Positions 10,252-20,350 are shown, counted from the stretch's first letter. The stretch: 64,000 nucleotides of DNA from Ignavibacteria bacterium (GCA_016710985.1 JADJTX010000007.1:1-64000), one strand, 5' to 3'. Numbers and translations are program-made. The notes: generated by a model from the sequence alone, not told the origin.

Positions 10252-12195
10252 TTACGGCTTGCTCACACTCACAAAATTTGCTGAATTGTTAGAAGTAACA
10301 AGCATGTCTGTCAGATCAACGAAACTGTCTCCGTTCACATCAGTAGGAAGATATCCTGCAGCGAAAACAGTTACATCGTTATGTATTAATACAACATCTG
10401 CTAAATCTATGTTACCATCCTTTAATATTTCACCGCTGTATGAACAATATTTTCCCAAAGTCAGAACGGAATTGTTTCCGTAGGTCTGTGATTGTGCCGT
10501 TGTAAAATCATATGGTGTAATGCTTGCTGTACTAAATGATACCGGCGTTGAAGACCATGTTTCCAGAGCGCTTCTGTGTTTTGTCTGAACGTAAAAATTT
10601 CCTTCAGGAGCAGAGAAATATACGAGAGCGTTTCCGCTTGAATTCAAAAATGTGACCGAAGAGTCCTGTATATTATAAGGAGAAGAATTTTTTCTTAAGT
10701 AAAATCGTACTGTATCCTGAACCTGAACAGTTCCGTTCCACATTGCTTCTATTCCAAATGTGACATCCATCTTTTGTATTCCAAGTGAACCGTCTATGTT
10801 CAGATTCTGAGCCATGATATCTCCGTTGCTCCATGTCATTACGGCCATGCCGGAATTCTTATCAAAACCTGTCTGCCTTCTTATCTTGCTGCCTGATGAA
10901 GATGAGGCTGTCACAATATTTCCGGGCCAGTGAAATTCACCTGATGGTCCGGTCGACATTCCTTTTACTAGATTATTACTGCCGCCAAACAATAACTCGG
11001 TGTATGTAACTACTACATTTGTATCACTTGAATTTGCTGATAAGAAACTCAGCTGATTATTATCCAGCGCTTTAAATTCTTTTCCGCTGGTTCCCCATTG
11101 CTGAACTCCGGCTGAGTTGAATTTTTGTCCGTACAATCCGCCGACCAATGTCTGACCGCCGTTAGTTTCAGTCCAGAATGTAAATGTCTCACCGGTCGAA
11201 CGGCAGTAAGTTGATGAAGGTAAAAAATGCTGATTCGTGGAAAGAGTCGATGCTTCGGATCCGTTTTTTGGAAATTGTGCAACTCCTGAAGAGTTGAATC
11301 TCTGAACCCATACACTTGCACGTGAATTTATGTCTCTGTCATCAATCCATGTGTAAACAGCTCCGTCTTCACCATCACTAATCAGTGTCGGTATATATGA
11401 TATCCCGGCTAATCTTGCCAGGTTCTGAACTGTATCCTGCGGATCAGTCCATAACTTTGCAGCGCTTGAAGAGAATTTTTGAGTAAAGAGTTTTATTGTA
11501 CCTGTCGTAGAAATATTTCCCGTGTATGCATCCCATGCCATAATGACGCTTCCGGCATCAGATTTTATTAATCTCATGTAATTAAAATTCTCCGCTCCTG
11601 TACCTCTTAACTTTACCAGTGAGTCCCATTGAGGGATGCCATTGGCATTCAGCTTTTGCATTGCAATCCTGTTCGGCCCGGAACCGTATGACCAGGCAAA
11701 AACATAGTTACCGTCTGATGTTGCAGCAACTACAGGGATATTTTGTGTAATAGATATTGAATCAGTTAAAGACACCCCGTTTGGTCCCCAAAGGAATGCA
11801 CCGGTAGGGCTGATAAGATATGCAAACGGATTCAGTATTGTACCGTTTCTTCTGTCAGTAAAAACTATAACAGCATTATCCGAAGCGTCAACATCAATAT
11901 TGAAATCCTGTAATGAAGTGTTTTGCGGATTATTGCTGATAAGCAGACCGTTAACAGGAAAAAGTGCTACTCCATGTCTGTCGAGTTTCTGAAGATACAC
12001 AGCATAACTACCGGCACGGTTATCAAACCAGGTGATATAACTTCCTCCGTCTGATGTCGTTGCGATCTTCGGGGTAGCCTGATCTCCGGATGGATTGCTT
12101 ATGACAGTATTGTTAAGCGGATCATTTGTCCATTGAGAATAAGAACTCACAACTGAAGAAATTAAAAGAACGATTGTAAAAATAAATTTTTTCAT
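10252..12195 (-). CDS. Large exported protein with repeated beta-type domain and dockerin-like C-terminal module
   Basis: A 647-residue protein with an N-terminal signal peptide (FIFTIVLLISSVVSSYSQ). Residues about 30-480 contain recurring motifs of the kind SDGGSYITWFDNRAGSYAVY, VQRFNSSGV and LYGQKFNSAGVQQW, spaced 50-70 residues apart, which suggests a beta-propeller of about 6-7 blades. The last 150 residues form a module shared with the 13955-15190 protein: FYLRKNSSPYNI, WSSTPVSFS, YDFTTAQSQTYGNN, then two EF-hand-like dockerin loops (DGNIDLADV and DVNGDSFVDLTDML), ending SVSKP. There is no T9SS domain. I infer surface or extracellular location; the function is unknown. Confidence 0.82.
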   Translation of the reverse strand: MKKFIFTIVLLISSVVSSYSQWTNDPLNNTVISNPSGDQATPKIATTSDGGSYITWFDNRAGSYAVYLQKLDRHGVALFPVNGLLISNNPQNTSLQDFNIDVDASDNAVIVFTDRRNGTILNPFAYLISPTGAFLWGPNGVSLTDSISITQNIPVVAATSDGNYVFAWSYGSGPNRIAMQKLNANGIPQWDSLVKLRGTGAENFNYMRLIKSDAGSVIMAWDAYTGNISTTGTIKLFTQKFSSSAAKLWTDPQDTVQNLARLAGISYIPTLISDGEDGAVYTWIDDRDINSRASVWVQRFNSSGVAQFPKNGSEASTLSTNQHFLPSSTYCRSTGETFTFWTETNGGQTLVGGLYGQKFNSAGVQQWGTSGKEFKALDNNQLSFLSANSSDTNVVVTYTELLFGGSNNLVKGMSTGPSGEFHWPGNIVTASSSSGSKIRRQTGFDKNSGMAVMTWSNGDIMAQNLNIDGSLGIQKMDVTFGIEAMWNGTVQVQDTVRFYLRKNSSPYNIQDSSVTFLNSSGNALVYFSAPEGNFYVQTKHRSALETWSSTPVSFSTASITPYDFTTAQSQTYGNNSVLTLGKYCSYSGEILKDGNIDLADVVLIHNDVTVFAAGYLPTDVNGDSFVDLTDMLVTSNNSANFVSVSKP

Positions 12196-12391
12196 AAATT
12201 GATTGGGAATTTATATTTTAAAAGTTTTCTGAAAATCCTGTTAAGTGTATACAAAAATATTAATTTTCCTTTAGGGGTACAAAGAAAGAAAACCCGGTTT
12301 CTACCCAAAGAATAGCTTTAATAAATCTCTAAAATTCATTTAAATTTGTCTTCTTTTAGCATATTATGTAATAAATTTTTACCCGAAGAAA

Positions 12392-13840
12392 ATGTCCAAT
12401 TCAAAATTAATTTTACTTTTAGATTCCTTTTCAGATAAAGACATCAGGGAATTTAAGAAATTCATTTCCTCAAAGTTTTTTTCAAAGGGAAGAAATTATC
12501 TGTCAGTATTTAACCAGTTATTGAAATTTAAAAAGAAAGGTTATTACAAATTAACTCCGCAGATCCTGTATTCAAAGATCTACCCGGGAAAAAAATTCAG
12601 CCTTCAAACGCTGAATAACCGCATCTCCGAGCTATTCAAACTTGCCGAAGAATATCTGATATATAAGACCCTTAAAGAAAATAAAACCGAGAAAAATAAA
12701 ATTCTTCTGACTGCTTACAGTAACGGCAGGTCAGAAAAACTTTTTGAAATGCAGTTAAAAAAATCAAAAGGAATCATTGAATCTCTTCCCGAGAGCGACA
12801 ATAAACAATTAAGCATGCTTTACATTGAAAATCTCAGAATTGATCACTCCAAAAAACATAAGATCTCCGAAAGCACTTTCAACAGATATTTTACGTATTC
12901 ACGGTACATGGCAACAGTATTTTTAAAAAATTTATTTACGTTTGGAATTGAATTCATACAGCAGGAGCAAACCAACAGGAGATATGAATCTAACTATGCA
13001 ATGGAAATTCTTGACAGAATGAAATTAGATGAAGACTTTATTAAGGATCTCGGGGAAACCAATTCCGGTCTTTATAAAATTACAGCAATGATGTATTATT
13101 TTTACAACATTTTTAAATTCCCTGATACTGAGAAAAACTATTTTGAAGCAAAAAAAATATTTGACGGTGTGAGAAACAATATTGAAAAAAATGAACTGAC
13201 CGATCTTTACAAACTTATGACTTCCTACTGCATTCTTAGGATCAATCACGGAGTGAAGAAATTTCAGCTCGAATTATATGATCTTTATAACGAGAAACTT
13301 AAAGTTAAATGCTATCTTGACAGGGACGGAGTTTTTCCGGTTACTACATTCCGGAATTATGTTTTGCTCGGAATAAAGCTAAAGAAGATAAAGTGGACAG
13401 AAAAATTCATCAGCAAATATTCAAAAGAGCTTCCTGAAGAAGACCGTGATGATGAGATTAATTTATCCTATTCAAAGCTCTTCTTCAGTAATAAAAATTA
13501 TGAAAAGTCCCTCCAATATCTTGACGGTTTTAAAGGGCTTAATTACCTGCATTATTGTGACTCTTCCATTCTAAAGCTTTGCGCCTATTATGAAACTAAA
13601 AAATATGAAGAAGCTTTTTTTGAAATTGATAAGTTCAGACATTTTCTGAGAAATCATAAGGAGATCCCCGGAATCCATAAAGAGTACACACAAAACTTTC
13701 TGAAGATCTATCAGCTCCTTTTGAAAATAAAAACTGGTACAGGTAATGACGAATTGTATATTGCTGAAAACCTGATGAATAAAAAAAAGCCAGCTTCAAG
13801 AGAAGACTGGCTTTCGGAAAAAATAATCGAACTCAGATAA
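12392..13840 (+). CDS. Helical protein of unknown function, lineage-type
   Basis: A 482-residue Lys-rich protein (MSNSKLILLLDSFSDKDIREF) with no signal peptide or membrane segment. Most of it looks alpha-helical, and the second half has TPR-like spacing of Tyr/Leu/Ala (YSKLFFSNKNYEKSLQYLDG, AYYETKKYEEAFFEIDKF). I do not recognise a named family; similar long cytoplasmic helical proteins are common in this group of bacteria. A TAAATTTG hexamer-like element at 12341 could be a promoter -7 box, but no matching upstream TTG is visible. The final codons contain a terminator hairpin that serves the opposite strand. Confidence 0.7.
   Translation: MSNSKLILLLDSFSDKDIREFKKFISSKFFSKGRNYLSVFNQLLKFKKKGYYKLTPQILYSKIYPGKKFSLQTLNNRISELFKLAEEYLIYKTLKENKTEKNKILLTAYSNGRSEKLFEMQLKKSKGIIESLPESDNKQLSMLYIENLRIDHSKKHKISESTFNRYFTYSRYMATVFLKNLFTFGIEFIQQEQTNRRYESNYAMEILDRMKLDEDFIKDLGETNSGLYKITAMMYYFYNIFKFPDTEKNYFEAKKIFDGVRNNIEKNELTDLYKLMTSYCILRINHGVKKFQLELYDLYNEKLKVKCYLDRDGVFPVTTFRNYVLLGIKLKKIKWTEKFISKYSKELPEEDRDDEINLSYSKLFFSNKNYEKSLQYLDGFKGLNYLHYCDSSILKLCAYYETKKYEEAFFEIDKFRHFLRNHKEIPGIHKEYTQNFLKIYQLLLKIKTGTGNDELYIAENLMNKKKPASREDWLSEKIIELR
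13781..13814 (-). terminator. Minus-strand terminator embedded in the 3' coding end of the plus-strand gene
   Basis: AAAGCCAG (13786-13793) pairs with CTGGCTTT (13807-13814), and eight A residues at 13781-13788 give a U8 tract on the minus strand. It is oriented to end transcripts of the 13955-15190 gene, about 135 bp past that stop. It lies within codons for KKKPASREDWLSE of the convergent gene. Confidence 0.65.
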
Positions 13841-13881
13841 AACCGGGCTCCGGAAATACTGATTTGAAGACAGATAATTGC

Positions 13882-13957
13882 GTATCAACTATTAACTACA
13901 ATTATCAATTATCATCAATCAACTTTCAACTATCAACTGTAAACTATCAAACTATTA
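13882..13957. repeat. Heptamer array (TATCAAC / ATCAATT words)
   Basis: About ten 7-nt words such as TATCAAC, TATTAAC, ATCAATT, ATCAACT and GTAAACT run end to end between two convergent genes. The last word (ACTATTA) contributes the TAA stop of the dockerin-tailed gene at 13955-13957. Mostly a single arm here. Confidence 0.75.
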
Positions 13958-15190
13958 AGGTCTGCGTTCCTGAATAAAGTTTGTTGAGTTATTATAAGTA
14001 ATTAAAATATCTGTAAGATCTACACTGTTATTGCCGGTTACATCAGTTACAATATATCCTGATTGAAAAGCAACTGCCGAGTTGTATACCTGTAATACAT
14101 CTGTCAGATTAATTGAATTATCTTTATTAACATCTCCGCTGTAGAGGCAATAGCTGCCTTCCTTTAGGACTAAATTATTGCCAAATGCCTGTGTAGCTGA
14201 TGTCGTAAAGTCATAATATGCAAATGATCCTGTTGAGAAACTCTGCGGAAATTTGCTCCATGTATTAACGGAATTTCTCTGATCTGCCATTATGTAATAA
14301 GATCCTGACGGCGCACTGCTGAAAACATACCAGCTCTCAGACCCGCTGAATGCTTTTGCCGAATCAACAATTGAATATGGTGCAAAGGAATTTCTAAGAT
14401 AGACACGGAAAGTATCCGGAATGCTAAGAGGAATTCCTGCGCTGAGAATCGGGCTTTGAACAAAACCCTCTGTAAAAGCACTCATTTGCAAAGCAATCTG
14501 ATTAAATGTGTAAGTTACTATCAGCTTTGGCCTGAATGCCGCGTTACTATTTTCTCTTGTATCAAATCTTTTTGCAGTACCAATATCCTCTTCATCAACA
14601 AGAATGATCCATCCGTAATTGGATGATTCATTATTGACCCAACCCTGAACATCCGCAGACATTTGAGGATCATTCCATATATAAAATCCAACACCATCTA
14701 CATTAGTGCTTGCACTTTCGGTTTCGGAGTAATCTCCACCCGGAGTGCCCCAGTCTTCTGTGTCGTAGATATTATTAATCCAGGTAGCGTCACCGGTTTC
14801 TGCCTGAGTTCCTGTCCCCTCTTCTCCGTTGGCATAGGATTCACCTTCACCCCAGTTCTTTGAAGCAGTATACAGCGTCGCTCTCTTGCTTCCGGAAATG
14901 GTCTTTGACATATGAAGAACTAACTGCACATCTGTTACTACCGCTCCCGGCGGGATTTGACCTGTTACATCAAATGATATCAAACCTCTTCTGATCCTGT
15001 CACCAAGAGTTTTACCTGCAAAAAAATAGTTGCCTTTTCCGTTGCTCACTGTACCGAAGTCATCCTGATACAATGTGTTATCACTATTTGCACTCAGTGT
15101 GTCTGTAACCGAATAAGAATCATTGCTGATAAACACAAAAGAGAATGTGAATAAAGTAAAGATTAGGAATTTTTTTAGAAATGTTTTCAT
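13955..15190 (-). CDS. Exported DNRLRE-domain protein with dockerin-like C-terminal module
   Basis: A 411-residue protein with a signal peptide (FLIFTLFTFSFVFISNDSYS). Residues about 33-235 match the DNRLRE (disaggregatase-related/CBM96) fold: DNTLYQDDFGTVSNG, GLISFDVTGQIPPGAVV, WGEGESYA, GDATWINN, DVQGWVNNESSNYGW, RPKLIVTYTF. The C-terminal 150 residues repeat the module of the 10252-12195 protein (VYLRNSFAPYSI, TWSKFPQSFS, YDFTTSATQAFGNN) with dockerin-like loops DKDNSINLTDVLQVY-type and DLTDILITYNNS, ending QERRP. DNRLRE domains bind carbohydrate or hold multidomain extracellular proteins. No catalytic domain is present. Confidence 0.86.
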   Translation of the reverse strand: MKTFLKKFLIFTLFTFSFVFISNDSYSVTDTLSANSDNTLYQDDFGTVSNGKGNYFFAGKTLGDRIRRGLISFDVTGQIPPGAVVTDVQLVLHMSKTISGSKRATLYTASKNWGEGESYANGEEGTGTQAETGDATWINNIYDTEDWGTPGGDYSETESASTNVDGVGFYIWNDPQMSADVQGWVNNESSNYGWIILVDEEDIGTAKRFDTRENSNAAFRPKLIVTYTFNQIALQMSAFTEGFVQSPILSAGIPLSIPDTFRVYLRNSFAPYSIVDSAKAFSGSESWYVFSSAPSGSYYIMADQRNSVNTWSKFPQSFSTGSFAYYDFTTSATQAFGNNLVLKEGSYCLYSGDVNKDNSINLTDVLQVYNSAVAFQSGYIVTDVTGNNSVDLTDILITYNNSTNFIQERRP

Positions 15191-15299
15191 GATTTTTGAT
15201 TTATGATTTACAGTATACTTTTTACTTTTTATAATGATAAATTACGTTTTCTGAGGACAAATTTCGATTTACATTTGAATACACAATGATCATTGATGA

Positions 15300-17888
15300 T
15301 CATTTTATTAGAGTCATTTTTTTTGTCAATACGGATCTCTTTCCGTTTTCAGAATCAATGGATAATCTGTAATAATAAATTCCGCTTGAAATATTACCTG
15401 CGTTAAAATTTACTTCATACGTTCCTGCATTTTGTTTTTCATTCACTAATGCAGCAACTTCCTTTCCCTGAACATCAAATATTTTCAAAACAATAAAACG
15501 GTTTTCGCTAATCGTGTATCGAATGACGGTAACGGGATTAAACGGATTCGGATAATTCTGAGAAAGAGAAAAATCACCGGCAATATTAGTTTCGTTTGAA
15601 TGAACGCTTACTACCTGAGCAAGGTCGATTTTATACATTGATCTTCCGTGCGTCCCCGCAACTAAATAATTTCCCAGAGGATGAATTTTAAAATCATAAA
15701 CTGATACCATGGGTAGTCCCTGTCCGAGAAACTGCCAGTTTTGTCCGGTATTAAAACTAACGTAAGCGCCTACATCCGAGCCGACAAATAAAACATTCGG
15801 TCTGGCGGGATCAATAGCGAAAGCATTAACAGGAGCATCCGGAAGATTATTACTTATGTCTGTCCAGGTCAGACCCTTGTCAGTTGTTCTGAATACATGC
15901 GGCTGAGGGTCCTTCCATTTCAATCCATTGTAAGTCACGTATGCTATGTTTTCATTTACAGGATCAAATGCAACCCTCGTAACCCACCGGTAAGGAAGTG
16001 CTGAAGATACCTTAGTCCAGTTATTTCCGTTGTTTGAAGTGATCCATACGTTAGCGTCATCTGTGCCTGCCATTATTACATTAGAATTTGTCGGCGCAAC
16101 CGCAATGGTTGTTACAGTGCCGAGTCTTGTCTGATTTCCGTTAGTCAGATCAGGACTTACAGCAGTCCAGAGTGCAGCTGCATTAGTGGTTCTGTAAACT
16201 TTGCTTGTTCCGTAATACAATACATTATTATTGTTCGGATCCATTATGACAGGTGTTGACCAGTTGGTTTTTTCTGAAGCATTAATTCCGTTAGTCGCAT
16301 CTGAAAAACTACTTCCTCCGTTTATTGATTTACCAAGATTCCCGTTTTGAGATTCTGCATAAATTACATTTGGATTTGTAAAATCGACTATCACATAGAA
16401 ACCGTCGCCGCCATAAATACTTGACCAGTTATTCAAAGCTCCTGTTGTAGTTCTGTTTGTTCCGTTATCCTGAGTCCCGCCGTATAATCTTTCAGGATTG
16501 TTCATATCAATGCCGATCTCATAGAATTGTGTAAAAGGAAGAGCGGCGACTTTAGTCCAGCTTGATCCGCCGTTAGATGAATTATAAATCCCGCCGTCAT
16601 TTCCTTCAATGATCCTGTTCGGATCTCCGGGTTTGAATGCAAGAGCGTGCTTATCAACATGAATGCTCCCTGAAATATTACTCCATGAAGTTCCGGAATT
16701 AGTAGATCTCATAGTATTAAAATCGAGAACATAAACGATATCAGGATTTTCGGGATGAACTCTTACATTTCCGAAATACCAGCTGAAGTTTGAAAACCCC
16801 GACTGAAGACCTCCGTTTGGATTTGCATTTGTCCAGTTGAGTCCGGCGTTCGTAGTTTTAAAAAATCCAAGATATCCGGGTCCGTTAGTAAATAATGAAT
16901 ATGCAACATTGGGATTTGACCTTGAAATACTTAGCCCGATACGTCCGACATTAGCAGTAGTTGAATTCGGCAAACCGTTAGCCGCTCCCAGAGCTGTCCA
17001 GTTATTACCGCCGTTAGTTGATTTATAAATTCCGCTTGTAGCGCCGTATAAAACACCTCCATTCGGGTAACGCGTTCTCTGCCACATGGCAGCAAGTAAA
17101 TTATTAGGATTTATCTGATCCATTGCAATGTCAATTGCTCCGGTAGAATCGGATACAAACAGGATCTTTGTCCAGGTGGCTCCGCCGTTATCACTTCTGT
17201 AAACTCCCCTGTCAGGACCCGGTCCGAAATATGAACCTACTGCAGCAACAAAAACTCTCAACGGGTTCAAAGGATCAATAACTATTCTGCCTATTGATAC
17301 AGTACTTTCCAAACCGGTCAACTGCCAGTTTGCACCTCCGTTAGTTGATTTATATACACCGCCTCCGGCAAAATTATTATGACCTCCGTTTGCTTCACCG
17401 GTGCCGACATAAACAATATTTGAATTTACAGGATCAACTGCTATATCTCCGATTGGAAGTACAGCCAGATCATCAAATACTGAAAAGTAGGTAATTCCGC
17501 CGTCGGTAGATTTAAAAACTCCGCCCGTAGCAGCTCCCGCATATATTATATCAGTATTATTCGGATCATATTCAATGTCAGAGGCTCTTCCGCCAATATT
17601 CACCGGACCTGCAAACTCCCATGTGGGAATTGAATTATCTGCTTCAGATACTTCTTTCATAAGCTGACCTTTCTTTAATGCTTCAAGATGAGCATCAGGG
17701 TCGGCTGTTCCAAAAGGAAAAGTTCTTTTTATGTACTCTATGTCATTAGGATATCTTTTTTCGCCGGTTTCTTCTGTTAAATTCTTGTCAATATCAGAAT
17801 TTAAATTTAAATCTTCCTGATTATCCTTTTTTACAAAAAAATAAATTAAGGGTATTGTAAAGAGAAGTATTATAAATGCTGTTTTCAT
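15300..17888 (-). CDS. Sortilin/BNR-repeat propeller protein with T9SS sorting domain
   Basis: An 862-residue exported protein. A short N-terminal hydrophobic segment (AFIILLFTIPLIYFFV) serves as signal or anchor. Residues about 90-760 are filled with Asp-box/VPS10-type repeats (GGVFKSTDGGITY, GVYKSTNGGANWQ, GVYRSDNGGATWTK, GIYKSTNGGNNW), typical of ten-bladed sortilin-like propellers often annotated as glycosyl hydrolases. The last 90 residues form a T9SS type A sorting domain: LSQNYPNPFNPVTVI, LKIFDVQGKEVAAL, SSGIYYYRL and a final KKMTLIK. It should cross the outer membrane through the T9SS. Enzymatic activity is not shown by the sequence. Confidence 0.9.
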   Translation of the reverse strand: MKTAFIILLFTIPLIYFFVKKDNQEDLNLNSDIDKNLTEETGEKRYPNDIEYIKRTFPFGTADPDAHLEALKKGQLMKEVSEADNSIPTWEFAGPVNIGGRASDIEYDPNNTDIIYAGAATGGVFKSTDGGITYFSVFDDLAVLPIGDIAVDPVNSNIVYVGTGEANGGHNNFAGGGVYKSTNGGANWQLTGLESTVSIGRIVIDPLNPLRVFVAAVGSYFGPGPDRGVYRSDNGGATWTKILFVSDSTGAIDIAMDQINPNNLLAAMWQRTRYPNGGVLYGATSGIYKSTNGGNNWTALGAANGLPNSTTANVGRIGLSISRSNPNVAYSLFTNGPGYLGFFKTTNAGLNWTNANPNGGLQSGFSNFSWYFGNVRVHPENPDIVYVLDFNTMRSTNSGTSWSNISGSIHVDKHALAFKPGDPNRIIEGNDGGIYNSSNGGSSWTKVAALPFTQFYEIGIDMNNPERLYGGTQDNGTNRTTTGALNNWSSIYGGDGFYVIVDFTNPNVIYAESQNGNLGKSINGGSSFSDATNGINASEKTNWSTPVIMDPNNNNVLYYGTSKVYRTTNAAALWTAVSPDLTNGNQTRLGTVTTIAVAPTNSNVIMAGTDDANVWITSNNGNNWTKVSSALPYRWVTRVAFDPVNENIAYVTYNGLKWKDPQPHVFRTTDKGLTWTDISNNLPDAPVNAFAIDPARPNVLFVGSDVGAYVSFNTGQNWQFLGQGLPMVSVYDFKIHPLGNYLVAGTHGRSMYKIDLAQVVSVHSNETNIAGDFSLSQNYPNPFNPVTVIRYTISENRFIVLKIFDVQGKEVAALVNEKQNAGTYEVNFNAGNISSGIYYYRLSIDSENGKRSVLTKKMTLIK

Positions 17889-17995
17889 GGGATTTGTTAC
17901 CGTTAATAAAAAGATTCGTCAATTTAAATGATATGTACAATTGTCTCAGAATACTGTATTCAATATTAATCAGTTAATTAATGAAATGTATAAAT

Positions 17996-18032
17996 CAAAA
18001 AAAGACTGTAATCAATAAAATCAATTACAGTC
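17996..18032 (-). terminator. Rho-independent terminator for the 18101-20350 gene
   Basis: GACTGTAAT (18004-18012) pairs with ATTACAGTC (18024-18032), with seven A residues to the left that become a U tract on the minus strand. It lies 70 bp past the metalloprotease stop. Confidence 0.75.
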
Positions 18033-18100
18033 TCCTTTCGTATTGAACACTAAAAACTAAATAACTAAATGTTACTTTTAACTTTTAACTTACTAAATTT

Positions 18101-20350
18101 TTATTTCACTAAGATCATTCTCTTCGTTTCAGTGAATTCATCTGTCTTCAGTCTGTAGAAGTAAGCTCCGCTTGGAAGATTTGATGCATTAAAGTTATAT
18201 TCATAAGTTCCTGCCTGCAGCTTTTCATTAACAAGCGTATTTACTTCTCTGCCTCTCGAATCAAATACTTTCAGTTCTGCAAATGTTGATTTAGCTATGT
18301 CAAATTTTATATTGGTTGTAGGGTTAAACGGATTAGGATAATTATTTCCTAAAACAAATTTTTCCGGTACAAGAGAATTAAAGGAAGTAATTCCTACAGT
18401 ATTCCTGACTATGTTAATTAAGAAGCTGTTTGAAGCTCCGACTGAATCAATTCCATTATATGCGTAAGCTCTCCATGTACATCTTACAGAATCCCCGGTA
18501 GTTCCCATCAATACGGCAATTGAGTCAAGCTGTGACAGTCTTATGGTTGCAGTTGTATCAGCGCCGTTATTATCACTGTCAATTGTGTATTCAGTAGGGT
18601 TTGAAAACTTCTTAATTTTAAATTTATATCTTATTGATGGCTCTGTTCCGCCACTTTGCCATACGAATTGCTGAGTTCCTGTACTGGTTGATGATACAAC
18701 AAGTCGTGTATTGGAAGGCGGGGAAACAATGCTGAAAGCACTAATAGCTAATGCTATTCTGAAGCTTGCATCAGTCGTATCGCCGATACTCGGATTTGAA
18801 GAATCCATAATTCTTAACTTTGCCTCCATTACCGAAGGTATAATTGGAATTGCCCAGATATACTCCCTTTGCTGAGCGGGAATATTGTTTTGAATTGTGA
18901 TCCAGCTTGATCCGTTATTGATGGAGTATTCAAGATTTACATTTCCCGTTAAAGACGTTCCCCAGTAAATTTGTTTATTGCTTCCAGTCTGATAAGTTTC
19001 TCCTCCGTTTGGATAGCCTAAGAATAAAGGTCTGTTGGATATAGTCATGCATGCGTTATTCTCAGCATTACCTCTTATAAGTGCTTTTGGCATTGGTCCG
19101 AATCCTTTAACTAAACTAATTCCTCCGCTTGTCAGGTGACAATAGCTCATTATAGTTCCTAAAGTTGGAATAACAGGTCCTGTATAACATCCGCCTTCAA
19201 CCGCATAACAGCTGTCAATTGGTCCTCCGGGCCAGTTGCAGTTCATTGTATGTGGTGATCCGAAATTGTGACCGATTTCATGTGATACAACCATTACATC
19301 CCAAGAATATGTAGGAAGGGGCAGAATCGGACCGTCCGTACCGCTTAATCCGTAACCAAAATTGCCAGAACACAGAACGTCAATATATGCAATTCCTCCT
19401 AATCCTCCGCCTCTTCTTGTAATAAAATGAGCAAGTGTTCTTTGAACAGACTGCTGATTGGCATTCCATTCATTTCTGAACTGAGTTAACAAAGCACTTG
19501 ATGATGTTCCTGTATATGGATCCGGTGTTGTCCAGACTCTTAAATAAGGAATCACAAATCTTACGTTAATCTCTTTCATGTAAATTGCTGAAGAAGCAGC
19601 CATTAGTGTAAGTGCATAATTGGTTGCATTTGTAACTGAAGAACCATAAACATTATAAGTTGCAAAATCCATTTCTATTGCTATTTCCGCAACATAAAGA
19701 TCAGTTGCCGAAGCATCTGTTAATTGTTTGTCAAACGACCTTTTCATTTTCTCTATTTGCTCAGAAGACAAATTGTCATCTGCGTCACAAAGAAATGTAT
19801 TTTTAATTTTCATGTCACTTTCTTTATATAAAACATAGGTGTCAGTTCTCTTCCCGTTTTTATCATTTACAGCACCAAGTATATAAGTCTGTTTCGGAGT
19901 AACCATTAGTCCTGTCACATTATCATTTGAGAACGTTATTGTGACAAATGAATTGTCGAATCCATCTACTTTTCCTGTGTAGGAAACTGCAATATCTTTC
20001 AGTTTGACTTCTTCGTTTCCCCTTGCTGTACGAGCTACGATCTTTGCATCAGATTTCAGAATATCAAATCTTTTTAAATTTAACCTTCCGACAGTATTCT
20101 GAGTATAAGGAATATCCAGTGTTATTTCCTGATTCCTGTTTTCGCTCAGTGATAAAAGCTCTTCTTTATTTATGTTTAATAAAACCGCATCACTGACTGC
20201 ATTTTTCAGTTCAGTATTGTTAATAAGGGGGCTGTTATCGTTTGTTAAAAACAGATTGTAATGTTTTTTGTTCTGCGAGAAAGAGTTTGCAGAAAAGAAT
20301 ATTGTTAGTACAAGTACAAATACAAATTTTGGAAAATAGAGATTACTCAT
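18101..20350 (-). CDS. Secreted reprolysin-like zinc metalloprotease with T9SS sorting domain
   Basis: A 749-residue metzincin. A signal peptide (FVFVLVLTIFFSANSFSQ) precedes an N-terminal propeptide-like region (30-200). The catalytic domain has the zinc motif HEIGHNFGSPH with His357, Glu358, His361 and His367, preceded by the typical WDVMVVSHEIGH strand and followed by the Met-turn candidate GTIMSYC. Two beta-sandwich segments follow (YPNGGETYQTGSNKQIYWGT, a KWG/NGG type repeat, and a fibronectin-like part). The C-terminal 85 residues are a T9SS domain: LGNNYPNPFNPTTNIKFDI, GREVNTLVNEKL, SGAYFYRLKT, KRMILVK. Expected to be exported by the T9SS and act outside the cell. Confidence 0.92.
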   Translation of the reverse strand: MSNLYFPKFVFVLVLTIFFSANSFSQNKKHYNLFLTNDNSPLINNTELKNAVSDAVLLNINKEELLSLSENRNQEITLDIPYTQNTVGRLNLKRFDILKSDAKIVARTARGNEEVKLKDIAVSYTGKVDGFDNSFVTITFSNDNVTGLMVTPKQTYILGAVNDKNGKRTDTYVLYKESDMKIKNTFLCDADDNLSSEQIEKMKRSFDKQLTDASATDLYVAEIAIEMDFATYNVYGSSVTNATNYALTLMAASSAIYMKEINVRFVIPYLRVWTTPDPYTGTSSSALLTQFRNEWNANQQSVQRTLAHFITRRGGGLGGIAYIDVLCSGNFGYGLSGTDGPILPLPTYSWDVMVVSHEIGHNFGSPHTMNCNWPGGPIDSCYAVEGGCYTGPVIPTLGTIMSYCHLTSGGISLVKGFGPMPKALIRGNAENNACMTISNRPLFLGYPNGGETYQTGSNKQIYWGTSLTGNVNLEYSINNGSSWITIQNNIPAQQREYIWAIPIIPSVMEAKLRIMDSSNPSIGDTTDASFRIALAISAFSIVSPPSNTRLVVSSTSTGTQQFVWQSGGTEPSIRYKFKIKKFSNPTEYTIDSDNNGADTTATIRLSQLDSIAVLMGTTGDSVRCTWRAYAYNGIDSVGASNSFLINIVRNTVGITSFNSLVPEKFVLGNNYPNPFNPTTNIKFDIAKSTFAELKVFDSRGREVNTLVNEKLQAGTYEYNFNASNLPSGAYFYRLKTDEFTETKRMILVK

